Part shown: one piece after another, positions 6,251-12,635 of the stretch | Layout of the letters: every line of letters starts with the position of its first letter | Position numbering within the stretch: position 1 is the first letter of the stretch | Assembly: GCA_038064955.1 (NCBI GenBank) | Contig: JBBTRY010000020.1 | Location: 1 to 13,573, forward strand | Source of the DNA: JBBTQX01 sp038064955 | Lineage (GTDB): Bacteria; Patescibacteriota; Minisyncoccia; UBA6257; GWB1-50-10 | Direction of reading: 5' to 3' | Length of the DNA stretch: 13,573 nucleotides | Program-made: the position numbers and the translations under genes | Notes under the pieces: model-generated | Told to the model about the DNA's origin: nothing | What the model saw: only the letters and a program-made list of their open reading frames with translations | Databases searched by the model: none

Positions 6251-8374
6251 ATGAAAAAAATAAAATCCGGGAAAATAAGGCGGAAGCGTTTTTTAATCTC
6301 CGCGCTTCTTATCGGCTCGATTGTGGCGGTCAGTCTCGCCGCCGTGGGCGTCGTTTATGCGGTCATAATCATCCGCGACCTCCCAACGCCCGATCAATTC
6401 GAAACCCGACAAATCAGCCAATCCACGAAACTTTATGACAGAACGGGCGAGACCGTCCTTTATGAAATTCACGGGGAAGAAAAGAGAACTATTGTGCCCT
6501 TTGAAGAAATTCCCGACACATTAAAACAGGCGACTATCGCGACCGAAGACGATGATTTTTACAGCCGGCCGGCTTTCGATTGGCGCGGAATATTGAGGGC
6601 TTTATGGGTGGACATAAAAAATTTAAGTTTTAGGCAGGGGGGTTCGACCATCACTCAACAACTCGCCAAAAATGTTTTTTTATCGTCCGAAAAAACCATA
6701 ACCAGAAAATTAAAAGAGTTGGTGCTCGCAATTCAAATGGAATCGAGATATTCCAAGGATGAGGTGTTGAATCTTTACCTGAATCAAATTCCTTATGGTT
6801 CAAACGCTTACGGAGTGGAGGCCGCCAGCCAAACTTTTTTTTCAAAGTCGGTAAAAAACATTAGCTTAGCTGAGTCGGCTCTTTTGGCAGGGCTTACAAA
6901 AGCGCCCAGTTATTATTCTCCCTGGGGAAGCCATTTGGATGAGGTTTTATCCAGAAAAGACGGTATTCTTAACCGAATGGCCGAACTTGGAAGAATTACA
7001 GAAAAAGAACGTGATCAGGCAAAAAAAGAAAAAATAAAATTTGCGCCGCCTTCCTTAGGTTCCATTAAAGCTCCGCATTTTTCGCTTATGGTCAAAGAGT
7101 ATTTGGTGAATAAATATGGTGAGGACGCCGTAATGAGCGGCGGCTTTAAGGTTATAACAACTCTGGATTGGTCTATGCAGGAAATTGCGGAAAGGGTCAT
7201 TACGGAAGGTGCTAATCGAAACGAATCGCTTTACGGCGGGAAGAACGCGAGTTTGGTGGCTCAAGACCCCAAAACGGGTCAAATTCTGGCTTTGGTGGGC
7301 TCTAAAGACTACTTTGATACCGAGAATGGCGGAAATTTCAATGTCGCGGTTCAGGGCCTGCGCCAGCCCGGTTCAGCTCTGAAGCCATTTGCTTATATGA
7401 CTGCTTTTGAGAAAGGTTATCCACCTCAAACAATATTGTTCGATGTGCCGACTGAATTCCTCCCAAACAACTCCAAATGCCCCATTATCCCCAACTTCAA
7501 TGAAACAGAAAACGATGAGTGTTTCCACCCCCAGGACTTTGATCCTTTTGTTGGGCCGGTTTCAATGGAACAATCTCTGGCCCAATCAATAAACATTTCG
7601 GCAGTAAAGACTTTATATTTGGTTGGAATAAAAGATTTTCTCGTAAATACTCATAAGTTTGGCATTACCACTTTGAATGATACCTGGCGCTACGGATTAT
7701 CTCTTGTTTTGGGCGGCGGCGAGGTAAAACTAATAGATTTGGTAAATGCCTATTCGACTCTTTCTCAGGATGGGATCCGGCACAACCAAACCTCCATCCT
7801 TGAAATATCGGATGATAGGGGAAATGTTTTGGAAAGTTATCATGACAACGCGGAGAAAGTGATTAATCAGCAGTATCCACGAATGATAAATAAAATTCTT
7901 TCGGATGGTGGCTTGCGGGCTGGTTTATTCCAAAACAGCCTTGGTCTCACGGTTTTTCCCGGCTATGATGTGGCTCTTAAAACCGGCACTACGAATGATT
8001 ATCGCGACGCTTGGGCGATGGGTTACACTCCGTCGCTTGTGGTTGGGGTTTGGGCCGGAAACAACAACAACACTCCCATGCAAAAAAAGGGTACTAGTAT
8101 TCTGGCGGCTGTCCCAATTTGGAGCGCGTTCCTAAAAGAAGTGATAACTAAATATTCAAGCGAGCCCTTTAACAACCCCGACCCAGTAGAAGTGGTTTTG
8201 AAACCGGTATTAAACGGCCAATATATAAGTGGTTTAGGAATTCATTCGATACTTTATTATGTGGACAAAAAAAATCCTTTGGGACCTCCGCCGCAAAATC
8301 CAGCCGATGACCCCCAGTTCATAAATTGGGAAGCTGGTATTTTTAACTTTTTATCGGCATCGCCACGTATATAA
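6251..8374 (+). CDS. Class A penicillin-binding protein (transglycosylase-transpeptidase)
   Basis: This bifunctional peptidoglycan synthase (707 residues) polymerises lipid II and cross-links stem peptides outside the membrane. A basic N-terminus and one membrane anchor (about 14-40) come first. The GT51 domain has the catalytic Glu99 in ATEDDDFY, then GGSTITQQLAKN, RKLKELVLAIQME and LNLYLNQIPYG. The transpeptidase has SxxK at Ser375 (PGSALKPF), SxN at 446 (QSINIS) and KTGT at 577-580. The usual FYxHxGxD after the catalytic Glu reads FYSRPAFD, with His to Arg and Gly to Ala. The last 32 bases overlap the 3' end of the convergent dnaN gene. E. coli PBP1A and PBP1B are the functional relatives. 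Confidence 0.95.
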   Translation: MKKIKSGKIRRKRFLISALLIGSIVAVSLAAVGVVYAVIIIRDLPTPDQFETRQISQSTKLYDRTGETVLYEIHGEEKRTIVPFEEIPDTLKQATIATEDDDFYSRPAFDWRGILRALWVDIKNLSFRQGGSTITQQLAKNVFLSSEKTITRKLKELVLAIQMESRYSKDEVLNLYLNQIPYGSNAYGVEAASQTFFSKSVKNISLAESALLAGLTKAPSYYSPWGSHLDEVLSRKDGILNRMAELGRITEKERDQAKKEKIKFAPPSLGSIKAPHFSLMVKEYLVNKYGEDAVMSGGFKVITTLDWSMQEIAERVITEGANRNESLYGGKNASLVAQDPKTGQILALVGSKDYFDTENGGNFNVAVQGLRQPGSALKPFAYMTAFEKGYPPQTILFDVPTEFLPNNSKCPIIPNFNETENDECFHPQDFDPFVGPVSMEQSLAQSINISAVKTLYLVGIKDFLVNTHKFGITTLNDTWRYGLSLVLGGGEVKLIDLVNAYSTLSQDGIRHNQTSILEISDDRGNVLESYHDNAEKVINQQYPRMINKILSDGGLRAGLFQNSLGLTVFPGYDVALKTGTTNDYRDAWAMGYTPSLVVGVWAGNNNNTPMQKKGTSILAAVPIWSAFLKEVITKYSSEPFNNPDPVEVVLKPVLNGQYISGLGIHSILYYVDKKNPLGPPPQNPADDPQFINWEAGIFNFLSASPRI

Positions 8375-9449
8375 GTCCTGGTTCATTCTCACTTTTTATC
8401 ACAACCGGCTTATCGGACGAGTTTACACCAATCGTAATTTCGGGGCTTTTGTATATTTTCAAACCGTCCAAAACATAATGCCAATTGAAAACTAGGGAAA
8501 ATTTTTCTCCTTTTGTTTTCGCCGGCACTTTGTAGCAGTTCTCCCCCAAAATATTATCGGAAGAATAAATTTCCAAAAATTTATTTCCTTCTCCGATTTT
8601 AATCGTGACATCGTTCGCTCTTCCGGAAAAACCGCTCGCGAGCTTTAGAGCGTTCACTAACTCGTTTCTTTCGGCCGACACCTCGTTTTGAATTTGTTTT
8701 GGGATGACGGACTGGTAATCGGGAAATGTTCCGTCAATTAACCTTGAAATGACTTTTTCGGTTTGGGCGCGGAACATTATTTGATTTGGATCGATGAATA
8801 TTTCTATCTCCTCATCTTTGTTGAACATTCTCATAACCTCGTTCGCGGTTTTGAGCGGAACAATCACGGAAAAATCTTCCATATTGGCTTTGGTTTGTTT
8901 TTGGTTCAATTTTCTTTCCGAAAGCCGGAAGCCGTCGGTAGCGGCAAATGTCAGTGTTTCATCTGAATATTTCATAAAAACTCCACTTATCTCCGGCCGA
9001 ATATCGGAGTATTGAGCTGCGATAATAACACTTCCTATCGCTTCTTTTAAATCTTTTGTGTTTATTTTTATACTGTGATTTTCATTGGAAATAGAGGGGA
9101 TAATTGGAAATTCTTTTGGATTGTGGATTTGCATAATGGCTTCATAATTATCCGTCTTTACAATAAGTTTTTTACCTTTTTCTTCTAGGGTTATTCTTTC
9201 GGTGTTTAGGTTTTTAATGGTTGAGTTAAATATGGAAAATGGGACGGTTACTTCGCCTTTTTCAATTATTTTACCGGAAACCGACGCTTCGATTGCCAAC
9301 TCCAGATTGGTGGATATAAACTCGATTTTATTTTCCCGGGTTTTTATTAAAATATCCTTCAGGATTGGTAAGTTAGTGTTCTCCCCAATTGCCCGCTCAA
9401 CAGAGCTTAATCCGTCTAGTAAGTTAGTTCTTAATATTATTAAATTCAT
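8343..9449 (-). CDS. dnaN: DNA polymerase III sliding clamp (beta subunit)
   Basis: DnaN forms the ring clamp that tethers replicative polymerase to DNA. The 368-residue length is normal. Landmarks are the N-terminal ILRTNLLDGLSSVERAI, the TNLELAIEA segment, TFAATDGFRLSERKL, LIDGTFPDYQSVIP, and the C-terminal tail YVAMPIKS (usual YVVMPMRL), which helps form the partner-binding pocket. It follows dnaA on the same strand, as is classic. The ATG at 9449 has no Shine-Dalgarno and lies right after a DnaA box and CTA repeats, so initiation factors binding the origin could also affect its expression. Its 3' end overlaps the convergent PBP gene by 32 bases. Confidence 0.96.
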   Translation of the reverse strand: MNLIILRTNLLDGLSSVERAIGENTNLPILKDILIKTRENKIEFISTNLELAIEASVSGKIIEKGEVTVPFSIFNSTIKNLNTERITLEEKGKKLIVKTDNYEAIMQIHNPKEFPIIPSISNENHSIKINTKDLKEAIGSVIIAAQYSDIRPEISGVFMKYSDETLTFAATDGFRLSERKLNQKQTKANMEDFSVIVPLKTANEVMRMFNKDEEIEIFIDPNQIMFRAQTEKVISRLIDGTFPDYQSVIPKQIQNEVSAERNELVNALKLASGFSGRANDVTIKIGEGNKFLEIYSSDNILGENCYKVPAKTKGEKFSLVFNWHYVLDGLKIYKSPEITIGVNSSDKPVVIKSENEPGLIYVAMPIKS

Positions 9450-9466
9450 AGTAGTGGTATTAGTAT
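9449..9466 (-). promoter_or_regulatory. Candidate DnaA-trio unwinding element
   Basis: Directly after the perfect DnaA box (minus strand, 9475-9467) come six in-phase trinucleotides: ATA CTA ATA CCA CTA CTA. On the other strand, three read 3'-GAT-5', the best-known form of the DnaA-trio that guides DnaA onto single strands in the bacterial basal origin unwinding system. The last one shares its final A with the ATG of dnaN, so unwinding would open the start of that gene. Confidence 0.45.
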
Positions 9467-9475
9467 TGTGGATAA
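9467..9475 (-). promoter_or_regulatory. DnaA box 1 (perfect)
   Basis: The minus strand reads TTATCCACA, the exact high-affinity DnaA box consensus, 17 bases upstream of the dnaN ATG. It points towards the CTA repeats. Confidence 0.75.
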
Positions 9476-9537
9476 CTTTCCGCTCAATTTATTTCAATTA
9501 GAATAACGGTTATTTGGTTTTTTGCCGTTTGGTAACG

Positions 9538-9546
9538 TGTGGATAT
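9538..9546 (-). promoter_or_regulatory. DnaA box 2 (one mismatch)
   Basis: The minus strand reads ATATCCACA, one mismatch from TTATCCACA at its first base. It has the same orientation as box 1, 71 bases away. Confidence 0.5.
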
Positions 9547-9551
9547 CCCAA

Positions 9552-9571
9552 TCCCCACTCGGGGACTTTTT
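9552..9571 (+). terminator. Plus-strand intrinsic terminator inside the origin region
   Basis: TCCCC (9552-9556) pairs with GGGGA (9561-9565) across a 4-base loop, followed by C and TTTTT (9567-9571). The T-run lies only on the plus-strand side, so it works against rightward transcription, although both neighbouring genes point left. It would stop read-through from the PBP operon after crossing dnaN in antisense, before it entered dnaA. The stem is only 5 bp. Confidence 0.45.
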
Positions 9572-9619
9572 ATTGATATTTTCCGAAATTAATTTTTTCA
9601 TTTATTTTTTATCAGATTT

Positions 9620-9628
9620 TTTTCCACA
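9620..9628 (+). promoter_or_regulatory. DnaA box 3 (one mismatch)
   Basis: The plus strand reads TTTTCCACA, one mismatch from the consensus, at the right edge of the AT-rich tract and facing opposite to boxes 1 and 2. It is 7 bases from the dnaA stop codon. Confidence 0.45.
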
Positions 9629-9634
9629 ACCCTT

Positions 9635-11005
9635 CTACATTTTATACAATCTTTCTTTTATTAACATTATTTTTTGATTAAGTCCGGGATTTTGGTTTAT
9701 TTCTCTTTTTATTTTCTCGCAGGCGTGAATGGCAGTGGTGTGATCGCGTTTGCCGAGTTTTTCGCCGATATGGGGGTAGGATAGCTTCAACATATCGCGC
9801 ATCAAATACATCGCGATTTGGCGGGGTTCCACCACCCCCTGTTTCCGGCTCCGGTCGGTGATGTCTGCAACTGGAACCTCGAAGAAGTCGGCCACCAATT
9901 TTATTATATCGCTCACAGTAATGTTTTTCGGCGAAACCTGAACCACCTCATTGATTATTTCATCCAATTTCTTAACGCTGATTTTTTCATTCTTCACCTG
10001 CTCATAAAATATGACTTTATTGAAAACCCCCTCCAATTCTCGAATATTCTTCTGGATTCGGGTGGCAATTTGCTCCAATACTTTTTCATCAACAAAAACC
10101 CCACTTTGAAGTGCTTTAGTTTTCAGAATTGCCAGCCGCATTTCATAGTCCGGATAGGAAACATCAACAATCATCCCCCCCTCAAAACGGGAACGGAGTC
10201 TTTCTTCTAGTGTGGGGATTGCGGACGGGGGTCGATCGGAAGAAATCACTATCTGCTTGTTATTTTCGTGAAGTGTGTTGAAAGTATAGAAAAATTCCTG
10301 CTCGGTTGTTGGTTTGCCCGCGATGAATTGAATGTCATCGATAATAAGCACATCCACGTCCCGATATCTTTTTTTCACATCATCCATTCTCTTATTCCGG
10401 ACAGCCCAAACCACATCGTTTATAAATTTTTCCGAAGATGTGTAGAGGACGTTTACCGAGCCACCATAAACATTTGCAATCTCATTGCCCATTGCTTGGA
10501 TGAGATGGGTTTTTCCGAGACCAACTCCGCCATAAACGAAAAGCGGATTATATTTTTTCCCCACATCTTTCACCACCGCCTGCGCGGCCGCGTAAGCTAA
10601 CTCGTTCGATGAGCCGACTATGAATGAATTGAACAAATATTTTGGGTTCAGATTTGTTTTAGGATCTATTTTCAATTCAATGAGCGACGACTGGGGCTTC
10701 TCCACCTCCGCTGTAACCCTAAATTTTTTTAACGGCAGGTTCGCAGCATTTTGACTTGTGACGGCATAATCCACGTTTTTTATCGAACCATCCAAATTTC
10801 TAAGAGAACCGAGAATTATCTTATGATAGCGGCTTTTAACCCACTCCTTCGCAAAATTATTCGGAAGACCCACCAACACTACGCCATCCTTCTCGTTTTT
10901 TTGGAGCAACTGACTATTTTTCATCCAGGTTAGAAAATTCGGCCGTGAAATCTGGATTTCAATTTCTCCTAAAACCGCTTCCCAAAGTTGATTGGTGTTC
11001 ATCAT
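9635..11005 (-). CDS. dnaA: Chromosomal replication initiator DnaA
   Basis: DnaA binds origin boxes, melts the origin and recruits helicase. The 456-residue protein has domain I (about 1-85), a short linker, and AAA+ domain III with NELAYAAAQ, Walker A GGVGLGKTHL, Walker B VLIIDDIQFIAGK, sensor-1 SSDRPP and the arginine-rich LEERLRSRFEGG. Domain IV carries the DnaA signature KLGKRDHTTAIHACEKI that reads the box. Two tandem ATGs (11005 and 11002) could start it. GGAAAG (11018-11013) is a usable Shine-Dalgarno, one of few in the window. A TTGGCA-17-TATGAT promoter sits just upstream, so the leader is only about 12 bases. Confidence 0.97.
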   Translation of the reverse strand: MMNTNQLWEAVLGEIEIQISRPNFLTWMKNSQLLQKNEKDGVVLVGLPNNFAKEWVKSRYHKIILGSLRNLDGSIKNVDYAVTSQNAANLPLKKFRVTAEVEKPQSSLIELKIDPKTNLNPKYLFNSFIVGSSNELAYAAAQAVVKDVGKKYNPLFVYGGVGLGKTHLIQAMGNEIANVYGGSVNVLYTSSEKFINDVVWAVRNKRMDDVKKRYRDVDVLIIDDIQFIAGKPTTEQEFFYTFNTLHENNKQIVISSDRPPSAIPTLEERLRSRFEGGMIVDVSYPDYEMRLAILKTKALQSGVFVDEKVLEQIATRIQKNIRELEGVFNKVIFYEQVKNEKISVKKLDEIINEVVQVSPKNITVSDIIKLVADFFEVPVADITDRSRKQGVVEPRQIAMYLMRDMLKLSYPHIGEKLGKRDHTTAIHACEKIKREINQNPGLNQKIMLIKERLYKM

Positions 11006-11023
11006 AAAGATACTTTCCGGTTA

Positions 11024-11052
11024 ATCATAGAGAGAAATGCCGCGATTGCCAA
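11024..11052 (-). promoter_or_regulatory. dnaA promoter
   Basis: On the minus strand TTGGCA (11052-11047) and TATGAT (11029-11024) are separated by exactly 17 bases; each matches five of six consensus positions. The start would fall near 11017, just ahead of the Shine-Dalgarno for dnaA. Confidence 0.6.
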
Positions 11053-11055
11053 TAT

Positions 11056-11078
11056 GGCACAATCACCCCTTTTGTGCC
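11056..11078. repeat. Inverted repeat GGCACAA-N9-TTGTGCC upstream of dnaA
   Basis: GGCACAA (11056-11062) and TTGTGCC (11072-11078) are exact reverse complements, placed 4 bases upstream of the dnaA -35 and 28 bases before the rpmH -35. TGTGCACA (11084-11091) nearby is itself palindromic. The position suits a regulator of one or both divergent promoters. It does not match the DnaA box. Confidence 0.5.
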
Positions 11079-11105
11079 TTAACTGTGCACAAGCTGTTGA
11101 CCAGG

Positions 11106-11134
11106 TTGATATTTAAATTTTCTTAATATACAAT
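11106..11134 (+). promoter_or_regulatory. rpmH-rnpA-yidC-jag promoter
   Basis: TTGATA (11106-11111) and TACAAT (11129-11134) are 17 bases apart, each five of six to consensus. The start near 11141 leaves a leader of about 13 bases before the rpmH ATG. A TTGACC at 11097 is an alternative -35 but has poorer spacing. Confidence 0.5.
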
Positions 11135-11153
11135 TCAAAAATAATCTACGAAG

Positions 11154-11291
11154 ATGCCAAAAAGAACCTATCAGCCCAAAAAAAGAAAACGCAGCCGGAC
11201 GCACGGATTCTTAAAACGCAGCCGGACGCCGGGCGGACGGAGCGTGCTTACGAGACGTCGCCGGAAAGGTAGAACCAAGCTCTCGGTTTAA
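11154..11291 (+). CDS. rpmH: Large ribosomal subunit protein bL34
   Basis: The 45-residue basic protein starts MPKRTYQPKKRKRSRTHGF and ends RRRRKGRTKLSV, matching bL34, which binds 23S rRNA in the large subunit. The gene is the first of the operon diverging from dnaA, its usual place beside bacterial origins. The coding sequence contains a 17-base direct repeat that encodes KRSRT twice. No Shine-Dalgarno is seen, and rnpA starts one base after the stop. Confidence 0.95.
   Translation: MPKRTYQPKKRKRSRTHGFLKRSRTPGGRSVLTRRRRKGRTKLSV
11186..11229 (+). repeat. 17-base direct repeat inside rpmH
   Basis: AAAACGCAGCCGGACGC occurs at 11186-11202 and again at 11213-11229, a 27-base period and therefore in frame. 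It encodes KRSRT in both copies. Internal duplication or chance convergence of Arg/Lys codons are both possible; the total length is normal for bL34. Confidence 0.7.
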
Positions 11292-11292
11292 G

Positions 11293-11529
11293 GTGTATTT
11301 TACGGTTAAAACCAGCCCAATTGACAAAGGAGCCGGACACGTGACAGTGGTGGTTGGGAAAAACACCCTCAAGAAAGCGACGGAACGGAACCTAATGAAA
11401 CGAAGAATAAGAGCGATACTTTTACCTATATCAAAAAAAACAAAAACAAGCTTCCGGGTGATGGCCCGCCCGGCCGCGGCCAAACTAACCTTCGCCGAGA
11501 TTAAAAAAGATGTGCTGAGCCAGGTATAA
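11293..11529 (+). CDS. rnpA: RNase P protein component, N-terminally short
   Basis: RnpA is the protein subunit that helps the RNase P ribozyme bind pre-tRNA leaders. The 78 residues keep the core VTVVVGKNTLKKATERNLMKRRIR, including the RNR-type basic helix, here ERNLMKRRIR (31-40). Family members are usually about 110-120 residues and begin with a helix of the LxKxxDF type, which is missing here. The only start is GTG 11293, one base after the rpmH stop. The frame stays open upstream to 11215, but I found no ATG, GTG or TTG in it. The family call rests on the core plus the rpmH-rnpA-yidC order. Confidence 0.85.
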   Translation: MYFTVKTSPIDKGAGHVTVVVGKNTLKKATERNLMKRRIRAILLPISKKTKTSFRVMARPAAAKLTFAEIKKDVLSQV

Positions 11530-11531
11530 AA

Positions 11532-12170
11532 ATGATTGCTTTATTCAACACTTATGTTTATCAGCCCATTTTATGGCTTTTGGTTTTTATATACCAAAAC
11601 CTCTCTTTTCATGATCTCGGACTCGCTATAATCATCCTAACCATTCTCGTCCGGCTGGTGCTCTTACCAATATTTTATAAAGGCGCCAAAGACCAGACGA
11701 TAATCCAGAAGATTCAACCCCACGTCAAAAAAATCCAACTGGATCACAAAGACGACAAGGAAAAGCAGGCCAAAGAGCTGATGGCGCTTTATAAAGAGCA
11801 TAATATCAATCCTTTCTCGAGCATAATTTTCCTAATAATCCAACTTCCCGTATTTTTCGCCCTCTTCAGCATATTCACGAAAGAGATAGGCGCGGCCGTT
11901 TTTGAAAGCCATTACTTCGCGGGTTTTTTGAATTTGGACGAGAAAAGTTTGGCACTCGCGGCACTGGCCGCTATTCTCCAGTATCTCCAGATGAAAATGA
12001 TGATGAGGGGGCCCGTCGCGGCCAATCAGAAAATAATGATGTATGCCGGCCCGGTTATTACCATCGTTGTTCTTTGGAATCTTCCTTCAGCGCTAGGTCT
12101 TTATTGGGCCGTATCTAATCTTTTTTCCATCGGCCAGCAATGGTTTATAAACAAAAAGACGCAGGGTTGA
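11532..12170 (+). CDS. yidC: Membrane protein insertase YidC/Oxa1
   Basis: YidC inserts and folds membrane proteins, alone or with SecYEG. The 212-residue protein has the conserved core of about five membrane segments without the large periplasmic domain of E. coli YidC. The substrate-groove arginine is Arg41 in ILVRLVLLP. A charged cytoplasmic hairpin follows (about 50-90, KDQTIIQKIQPHVKKIQ), then NPFSSIIFLIIQLPVFFALF and the final LPSALGLYWAVSNLFSIGQQ. No lipoprotein signal is present. AGG at 11522-11524 is a fair Shine-Dalgarno. It is the third gene of the rpmH operon. Confidence 0.96.
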   Translation: MIALFNTYVYQPILWLLVFIYQNLSFHDLGLAIIILTILVRLVLLPIFYKGAKDQTIIQKIQPHVKKIQLDHKDDKEKQAKELMALYKEHNINPFSSIIFLIIQLPVFFALFSIFTKEIGAAVFESHYFAGFLNLDEKSLALAALAAILQYLQMKMMMRGPVAANQKIMMYAGPVITIVVLWNLPSALGLYWAVSNLFSIGQQWFINKKTQG

Positions 12171-12184
12171 AATTTTTCCCAAAG

Positions 12185-12202
12185 CGAAGTAATCTTACTT
12201 CG
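12185..12202 (+). promoter_or_regulatory. Perfect 8-bp hairpin abutting the jag start codon
   Basis: CGAAGTAA (12185-12192) and TTACTTCG (12195-12202) are exact reverse complements with a 2-base spacer, and the jag ATG follows after one base. It occupies the place of the ribosome binding site, and no Shine-Dalgarno is present. In RNA it would need a 4-base loop, leaving 7 pairs. Confidence 0.55.
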
Positions 12203-12203
12203 T

Positions 12204-12629
12204 ATGGAATTTGGGGAAAAAATAAAAAAACTGGTTGATTTAGCGGGCTTTTATGCCCCAGAAATCACCATTGAGGATGAACACCGCAAGATACTGATAA
12301 TGGCGGACGATGAGGTTATTCGCTCCAATCTTGACTCCGTCCTGCCGGCCATGGAGCACTTGGTCAATTTGATGGCTCACAGGGACAAACAGCCGGCTTA
12401 CGTGGTGGATATAAACTATTACCGCCGCGAACGGGAGCGGCTTATCGTTGAATTAGCCAAAGCAGCCGCTAAAAAAGCCGTAATGACCAAATCGGAGATC
12501 GCCCTTCCGGCGATGAATGCCTATGAGCGTCGCCTAGTGCACGTGGAAATTTCTACTCGCCCCGATCTCAAAACCGAGAGTGTAGGAATGGGCAAGGAAC
12601 GCCATATCATTATCCAGCTTATTGTCTAA
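12204..12629 (+). CDS. jag: Jag/KhpB-type RNA-binding protein, short, with degenerate KH domain
   Basis: Jag (EloR/KhpB) proteins bind RNA and tune cell elongation and wall synthesis in Gram-positive bacteria, and their genes usually follow yidC, as here. The 141 residues cover a KH region (about 20-62) and an R3H domain (about 66-141) with YVVDINYYRRERE, MNAYERRLVHVEI (R109xxxH113) and TESVGMG, close to the family. The N-terminal Jag-N domain is missing. The KH part has IRSNLDSVLPAM where relatives have LIGRRGxTLxAL, so the GxxG nucleic-acid loop is absent. RNA contact may therefore rest on R3H. The stop lies 6 bases from that of the convergent propeller gene. Confidence 0.9.
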   Translation: MEFGEKIKKLVDLAGFYAPEITIEDEHRKILIMADDEVIRSNLDSVLPAMEHLVNLMAHRDKQPAYVVDINYYRRERERLIVELAKAAAKKAVMTKSEIALPAMNAYERRLVHVEISTRPDLKTESVGMGKERHIIIQLIV

Positions 12630-12635
12630 AACCCC

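Larger units (their letters stand above)
9450..9634. other. Candidate replication origin (oriC), dnaA-dnaN intergenic region
   Basis: This 185-base gap between dnaA and dnaN holds three DnaA-box matches (9467-9475, 9538-9546, 9620-9628). It also has an 88% AT stretch (9567-9623) suitable for unwinding and a DnaA-trio-like run next to the perfect box. The flanking order rpmH-dnaA-dnaN is the one found around many bacterial origins. The 148-base gap upstream of dnaA has no clear boxes. GC skew was not computed. Confidence 0.65.

Noticed and set aside
11084..11092. TGTGCACAA as a DnaA box upstream of dnaA
   Set aside because: Two mismatches from TTATCCACA on the minus strand, and it is part of a self-palindrome.
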